10,390 nucleotides of DNA from an uncultured Porphyromonadaceae bacterium (GTDB lineage: Bacteria > Bacteroidota > Bacteroidia > Bacteroidales > Muribaculaceae). The stretch is from the NCBI GenBank assembly GCA_947178685.1, contig CAMWZE010000027.1, positions 1 to 10,390 of the forward strand. The letters are read 5' to 3'. Both the position numbers and the translations under genes were made by a program. A model generated the notes under the pieces. It had not been told where the DNA came from and did no database searches. It worked only from the letters and a program-made list of their open reading frames with translations. How positions within the stretch are numbered: position 1 is the stretch's first letter; each line of letters begins with the position of its first letter. Positions 7,870 through 10,390 of the stretch are shown here, one piece after another.

Positions 7870-8442
7870 TTATTGTATAGCCTCGACCCATTTCTTAATG
7901 TCGTCGTCAGAAACGTCGTTCATCAGAAGACCCTTCTCAAATGTAAGTCCTGGATAAGTCTCACGGAGCTGTTGCTCACTATTGAGAATGTTGCTTCCTC
8001 CTGATGTCATGAACGGCACAATCTTCTTTCCCTTCAAGTCGTTGGCCTCGATAAAGGTATTTATAATGGTGGGATGGGTATTCCACCAGTTCGGATAGCC
8101 GATAAATACCACATCATAGCCGGAAAGGTCAGTCACAGAATCAGCGAGTGCCGGGCGGAAGGAGAGATTGTGCATCTCTACCGAGCTACGGCTCAGGCTA
8201 TCTCGCCAATCGAGGTCGGCATCTGTATAGCGTTCTGCAGGAACTATCTCATATAGTTTGCCTTTAGTTATATCTGCTATCCGTTGTGCCGCTTTTGCGG
8301 TGGTGCCCGTAGCGGAGAAGTAGCATACTATTGTTTTTGTTTCATCGGCATCTTCATTGCCGGCTTTCCCTGCCTTCGAGGAGCAGGCACAAAGGCCAAC
8401 GAAGGCTAATACCATAAGAATAACGGTTCTCATCGTTTTCAT
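7870..8442 (-). CDS. Flavodoxin-like lipoprotein (FMN-binding, extracytoplasmic)
   Basis: 190 residues from ATG 8442; the longer open frame to 8583 overruns the promoter at 8472-8503 and adds unconvincing sequence. Signal peptide MKTMRTVILMVLAFVGLCAC has the lipobox LCAC with Cys20. The flavodoxin fold follows: first strand and phosphate-binding loop IVCYFSATGTTAKAA (38-52, S/TxTGxT type), VVFIGYPNWWNTHP (111-124) with aromatic residues placed to stack on FMN, and MTSGGSN (about 146-151). This is the Flavodoxin_4-like type common in gut Bacteroidota. It would carry electrons between a reductase and an unknown partner; the lipid anchor places it in the periplasm or on a membrane, unlike classic cytoplasmic flavodoxin. 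It is convergent with the regulator and divergent from the antiporter, so it is probably transcribed alone. Confidence 0.9.
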   Translation of the reverse strand: MKTMRTVILMVLAFVGLCACSSKAGKAGNEDADETKTIVCYFSATGTTAKAAQRIADITKGKLYEIVPAERYTDADLDWRDSLSRSSVEMHNLSFRPALADSVTDLSGYDVVFIGYPNWWNTHPTIINTFIEANDLKGKKIVPFMTSGGSNILNSEQQLRETYPGLTFEKGLLMNDVSDDDIKKWVEAIQ

Positions 8443-8471
8443 AATCGATAGTTTATTGAGTTTTGAATACG

Positions 8472-8503
8472 CAAATTTACAACAGTAATCGTTAGAAAAC
8501 AAA
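8472..8503 (-). promoter_or_regulatory. Bacteroidota-type promoter of the flavodoxin gene
   Basis: On the minus strand TTTG (8500-8503) is followed after 20 bases by TAAATTTG (8472-8479), exact matches to both consensus elements. The start of transcription would be near 8465, giving a leader of about 25 nt to ATG 8442. This also argues for the 8442 start. Confidence 0.75.
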
Positions 8504-8597
8504 TAAGCACTTAGTTTTTCTACCTCAGTCCTTCTAATCATTATTACAATACATAGCGCTGATAATATACCTCGCTCGAACAAAGATGAGTGTATGA

Positions 8598-8626
8598 GTT
8601 GTTATATAGACTAAGATGTATATTTT
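8598..8626 (+). promoter_or_regulatory. Weak candidate promoter of the cation antiporter gene
   Basis: GTTG (8598-8601) and TATATTTT (8619-8626, seven of eight to TAnnTTTG) are 17 bases apart, shorter than the usual 19-21. A transcript from here would start near 8634 and leave a leader of about 30 nt before ATG 8665. Confidence 0.3.
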
Positions 8627-8664
8627 ATTGTAACATAAATTTTAACTGCTACACCCCCTTGATT

Positions 8665-9645
8665 ATGTTAATGAACGTGATTTGGCTGATAATCGGCCTT
8701 GTATTGATTCTTGCCGGAGCAAACGCGCTGACCGACGGTGCGTCGGCTATAGCCCGTCGCATGGGTATAAGCGACCTGATTGTCGGTCTTACTGTAGTGG
8801 CATTCGGCACATCGGCTCCCGAGCTTGTAATATCGGTGCTGGGAGCTGTCGACGGTCACGCTCCTATTGCCATAGGCAACGTTGTAGGCAGCAACATCTT
8901 CAACATATTGGTCATTATCGGTGTTACGGCACTGGTGCGTCCCATTGTCATCGAGCGCAGCGTAATGACAATGGAGATTCCTATGGTCATACTATCATCG
9001 GTGGTGTTACTGTTACTTGGCAACAGCGCTATCATAAACGGTGACCCAACAGGCATCAATCAAGTGTCGCGCCTCAGCGGACTATTTCTGCTGATTTTCT
9101 TCATCCTCTTCATGCGTTACACCTTTGCAAGCGCCAAACACAATGATAATGCCACTGACAGCGACAACAGTCCTACTACATCCAAACCAATGCCTGTGTG
9201 GCGTAGCATCATATATATCGTAGCAGGTCTGGCAGCACTTATCTGGGGAGGCGACAGATTTGTCGACGGTGCATCCGGCATAGCTTCAGGACTTGGTGTC
9301 AGCGATGCCATCATCGGTCTGACCATCGTGGCCGCCGGTACATCTCTGCCTGAACTTGCCACATCGATTGTAGCTGCCATGAAAGGTAAACCGGGTCTCG
9401 CCGTGGGCAACGTCATAGGTAGCAATATCTTCAACGTCCTTATGGTGCTCGGGCTTTCCGCCTCGATTACACCACTCCCCTTCGGCACCATCGGTAACTT
9501 CGATCTCCTCTATCTCTTAGGCGCATCGGTAGCATTTCTGCTATTCGGCTGGTTCTTCAAGTCACGCACCATCACCCGTGCCGAGGGCGCACTTTTGACA
9601 GCCGCCTATATCGCCTATATACTGATACTCATCTACCGTCTCTGA
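8665..9645 (+). CDS. CaCA-family sodium/calcium antiporter (YrbG-like)
   Basis: 326 residues, close to the 325 of E. coli YrbG. It has the duplicated antiparallel alpha-repeat layout of the Ca2+:cation antiporter superfamily. Repeat 1 carries GTSAPE (48-53) and GNVVGSNIFN (71-80); repeat 2 carries GTSLPE (225-230) and GNVIGSNIFN (248-257). The Glu of each GTSxPE supplies ion coordination in this family. About ten hydrophobic helices flank a polar cytoplasmic loop (about 152-178, Asp/Asn/Ser/Thr-rich). It should exchange Na+ (perhaps H+ or K+) against Ca2+ at the inner membrane; the exact ions are not readable. ATG 8665 or ATG 8671 both give an N-terminus that opens straight into helix 1; an in-frame GTG at 8590 adds 25 unlikely residues. 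Upstream it is divergent from the flavodoxin, and no operon partner is seen downstream. Confidence 0.95.
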   Translation: MLMNVIWLIIGLVLILAGANALTDGASAIARRMGISDLIVGLTVVAFGTSAPELVISVLGAVDGHAPIAIGNVVGSNIFNILVIIGVTALVRPIVIERSVMTMEIPMVILSSVVLLLLGNSAIINGDPTGINQVSRLSGLFLLIFFILFMRYTFASAKHNDNATDSDNSPTTSKPMPVWRSIIYIVAGLAALIWGGDRFVDGASGIASGLGVSDAIIGLTIVAAGTSLPELATSIVAAMKGKPGLAVGNVIGSNIFNVLMVLGLSASITPLPFGTIGNFDLLYLLGASVAFLLFGWFFKSRTITRAEGALLTAAYIAYILILIYRL

Positions 9646-9705
9646 GAACGTATGAAAGAGATTGGATTATAAGGATGCGTAAGCTTAAAAGAAAGTAATT
9701 TTAAT

Positions 9706-9754
9706 AGGTAGTATACCCCAGCATTTTTTATAACTACCTGATTATCTAATCAGG
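9706..9754. terminator. Pair of overlapping hairpins, possible convergent terminator
   Basis: AGGTAGT (9706-9712) pairs with ACTACCT (9733-9739). CCTGATTA (9737-9744) pairs perfectly with TAATCAGG (9747-9754) over a 2-base centre. They share bases 9737-9739 and so cannot fully coexist. They lie between the antiporter stop and the end of the unrecognised minus-strand ORF, where a terminator is expected, but no clean T-run follows either stem; the T-run (9724-9729) is inside the first loop. Confidence 0.35.
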
Positions 9755-10013
9755 AGCTGTTAATGCAATTTAATAAGTTCTTATTATCAACGATTGTCCA
9801 GGAATGAGGATGCTTCTGCCCTGTCGCCTTACGATATCCCCTATCGCGTGTCAAGATCAGATCAGCATTATCATTGCCTATCAGACGGAGGTTATTGATA
9901 AAACACGTACCGTCAATGATATTAAGTCCGAGAACATCCGTTCGGCGTTGATTAAGCCACCAATCTTCCGTAGGCTCGATATAATATCTCACCGGCACTT
10001 CTCTGAGCGACAT
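9750..10013 (-). CDS. Hypothetical 87-residue protein, not recognised
   Basis: An ATG-to-TGA frame of 87 residues, basic to neutral, soluble, with no signal peptide or membrane helix. The middle is protein-like: DVLGLNIIDGTCFINNLRLI, then DNADLILTRDRGYRKATG (about 50-67), with a strand-like ADLILTRD stretch faintly like the end of PIN-domain proteins. The N-terminal PIN aspartate motif (DTN) is missing, so this may be a remnant or something unrelated. Its ATG overlaps the TAA of a 28-codon ORF upstream by one base (TAATG), as in coupled pairs. A plus-strand frame covers the same bases (9804-10121) but looks less protein-like. Whether it is expressed is uncertain. Confidence 0.35.
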   Translation of the reverse strand: MSLREVPVRYYIEPTEDWWLNQRRTDVLGLNIIDGTCFINNLRLIGNDNADLILTRDRGYRKATGQKHPHSWTIVDNKNLLNCINSS

Positions 10014-10099
10014 TATGGCAGAATGGTGGTATCGGCTATTTCATACGGAGAACAATCTTTAATTCCTTCGATATCTATACAATTTGGCATAGATTCCAT
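10013..10099 (-). CDS. Possible 28-residue leader ORF or gene fragment
   Basis: ATG 10099 (or ATG 10090) opens a short frame whose product ends SPYEIADTTILP, with TAA overlapping the next ATG by one base. It is acidic and matches nothing I know. It may be a translational leader for the 87-residue ORF, a small antitoxin-like partner, or one half of a frameshifted gene. The frame is closed upstream by a stop nine codons before ATG 10099. Confidence 0.2.
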   Translation of the reverse strand: MESMPNCIDIEGIKDCSPYEIADTTILP

Positions 10100-10112
10100 C
10101 TTCCGTGTCTTT

Positions 10113-10132
10113 GTGATATAATTCTATATCAC
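10113..10132. repeat. Perfect 8-bp inverted repeat with 4-base loop
   Basis: GTGATATA-ATTC-TATATCAC would form a hairpin in the leader of the minus-strand small ORFs, ending 14 bases before ATG 10099. It shares GTGATATAAT with the inverted repeat at 5777. It could be an operator or an RNA hairpin; there is no T-run to support termination. Confidence 0.4.
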
Positions 10133-10178
10133 GTTTGGTTGCTAAAAGGAATCTATTAGTCAATAGGAGAATCAATGG

Positions 10179-10186
10179 CAAAGATA
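10179..10186 (-). promoter_or_regulatory. Lone -7-like element upstream of the small minus-strand ORFs
   Basis: TATCTTTG on the minus strand matches TAnnTTTG exactly, but no TTTG is found 19-21 bases upstream. If used, transcription would start near 10172 and run through the hairpin into the small ORFs. Confidence 0.25.
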
Positions 10187-10300
10187 TAATCGACTTCTAA
10201 AAAGTTGCGAATTTCCCATTAATCTCCAAATAATTAGAATGTTAAAAATAATTATACCTTTTTCAAGCTCTCCAAATTCTTGTCCTTTTGCCGTAGTTCA

Positions 10301-10360
10301 CAACTACTACATGTAATTTACGACTACTACATGTAATTTATGGCTACTACATATAATTCA
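10301..10360. repeat. Three-copy 20-bp tandem repeat with TACATGTA core
   Basis: Units start at 10301, 10321 and 10341. Copies 1 and 2 differ at one base (CAACTACTACATGTAATTTA against CG at the start); copy 3 is diverged (TGGCTACTACATATAATTCA). Each holds a TACATGTA or TACATATA near-palindrome, spaced two helical turns apart. GTAGTT-CAC-AACTAC (10293-10307) is an inverted repeat at the left edge of the array. The period is not a multiple of three, so it is not coding. The layout suits a repressor operator array or iterons serving a gene beyond the right edge. Confidence 0.8.
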
Positions 10361-10390
10361 ACTCAAAATGGATAGAAATGTCAACTATCC

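Larger units (their letters stand above)
10100..10390. other. Non-coding right end with hairpin, weak promoter and tandem repeat
   Basis: No convincing gene is seen to the right edge; short minus-strand frames here are broken by stops and lack starts. The stretch is AT-rich and holds the hairpin at 10113-10132, a -7-like box at 10179-10186, two AAATAATTA copies (10228-10236, 10246-10254), and the repeat array at 10301-10360. Confidence 0.6.

Noticed and set aside
7742..7957. 71-residue plus-strand ORF
   Set aside because: Runs through the regulator end, the terminator hairpin and the antisense of the flavodoxin gene; no protein-like features.
8443..8583. Upstream extension of the flavodoxin frame
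   Set aside because: It reads through a perfect promoter (8472-8503) and buries the lipoprotein signal peptide 47 residues in.
8590..8664. GTG start extending the antiporter by 25 residues
   Set aside because: The extension is not like the family, would precede the candidate promoter, and ATG 8665 matches the usual length.
8682..9044. 120-residue Arg/Cys/Ser-rich plus-strand ORF
   Set aside because: Frame-shifted shadow of the antiporter gene with a skewed composition.
9117..9491. 124-residue minus-strand ORF
   Set aside because: Antisense shadow of the antiporter; its Ala/Pro/Met-rich composition reflects the helix codons on the other strand.
9750..10013. Calling the 87-residue ORF a VapC/PIN toxin
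   Set aside because: Only a weak C-terminal resemblance is visible and the N-terminal acidic motif is absent.
9804..10121. 105-residue plus-strand ORF
   Set aside because: It is antisense to the minus-strand frame, has no recognisable fold and no promoter; it looks like a shadow, though neither strand is certain.
10301..10360. CRISPR array
   Set aside because: Units are contiguous with no unique spacers; it is a plain tandem repeat.

Overview
The window looks like the chromosome of a Bacteroidales gut bacterium; a Muribaculaceae/Bacteroides-type genome is plausible, but I cannot place it to genus. The evidence is a SusC/SusD pair, SPII lipoproteins with the Bacteroidota layout, and promoters of the Bacteroidota form TTTG-N19..21-TAnnTTTG.

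Region 1 (1-5541, minus strand) is the start of a polysaccharide utilisation locus. It encodes a SusC-like TonB-dependent transporter, a SusD-like surface glycan-binding lipoprotein and a SusE-like lipoprotein. The gaps are 27 and 39 bases, so this is one operon. The SusE-like gene runs off the left edge, and any glycoside hydrolases would lie further left. The substrate cannot be read from these genes alone. The SusE-type binding modules make an alpha-glucan possible but not shown.

Region 2 (5542-6015) is a 474-base divergent control region. It holds a good promoter for the SusC operon, a near-perfect promoter for the regulator on the other strand, and several short inverted and direct repeats that could be operators.

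Region 3 (6016-7788, plus strand) encodes a DUF6377-type membrane-spanning regulator: signal peptide, periplasmic helical-repeat domain, one transmembrane helix, a regular coiled coil, and a C-terminal DNA-binding HTH. It is divergent from SusC and is the obvious candidate to switch on the SusCDE operon. Its ATG lies so close to its own promoter that the mRNA may be leaderless.

Region 4 (7789-9645) holds a convergent terminator hairpin, a lipoprotein flavodoxin (minus) and a divergent CaCA-family cation antiporter (plus). Neither is obviously linked to the glycan locus.

Region 5 (9646-10390) has low coding density. It contains hairpins, an unrecognised 87-codon minus-strand ORF with a one-base stop/start overlap to a 28-codon ORF, and at the right edge a three-copy 20-bp tandem repeat with a TACATGTA core that looks like an operator array or iteron set for something beyond the window. 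No tRNA, rRNA, CRISPR array or insertion sequence was seen.
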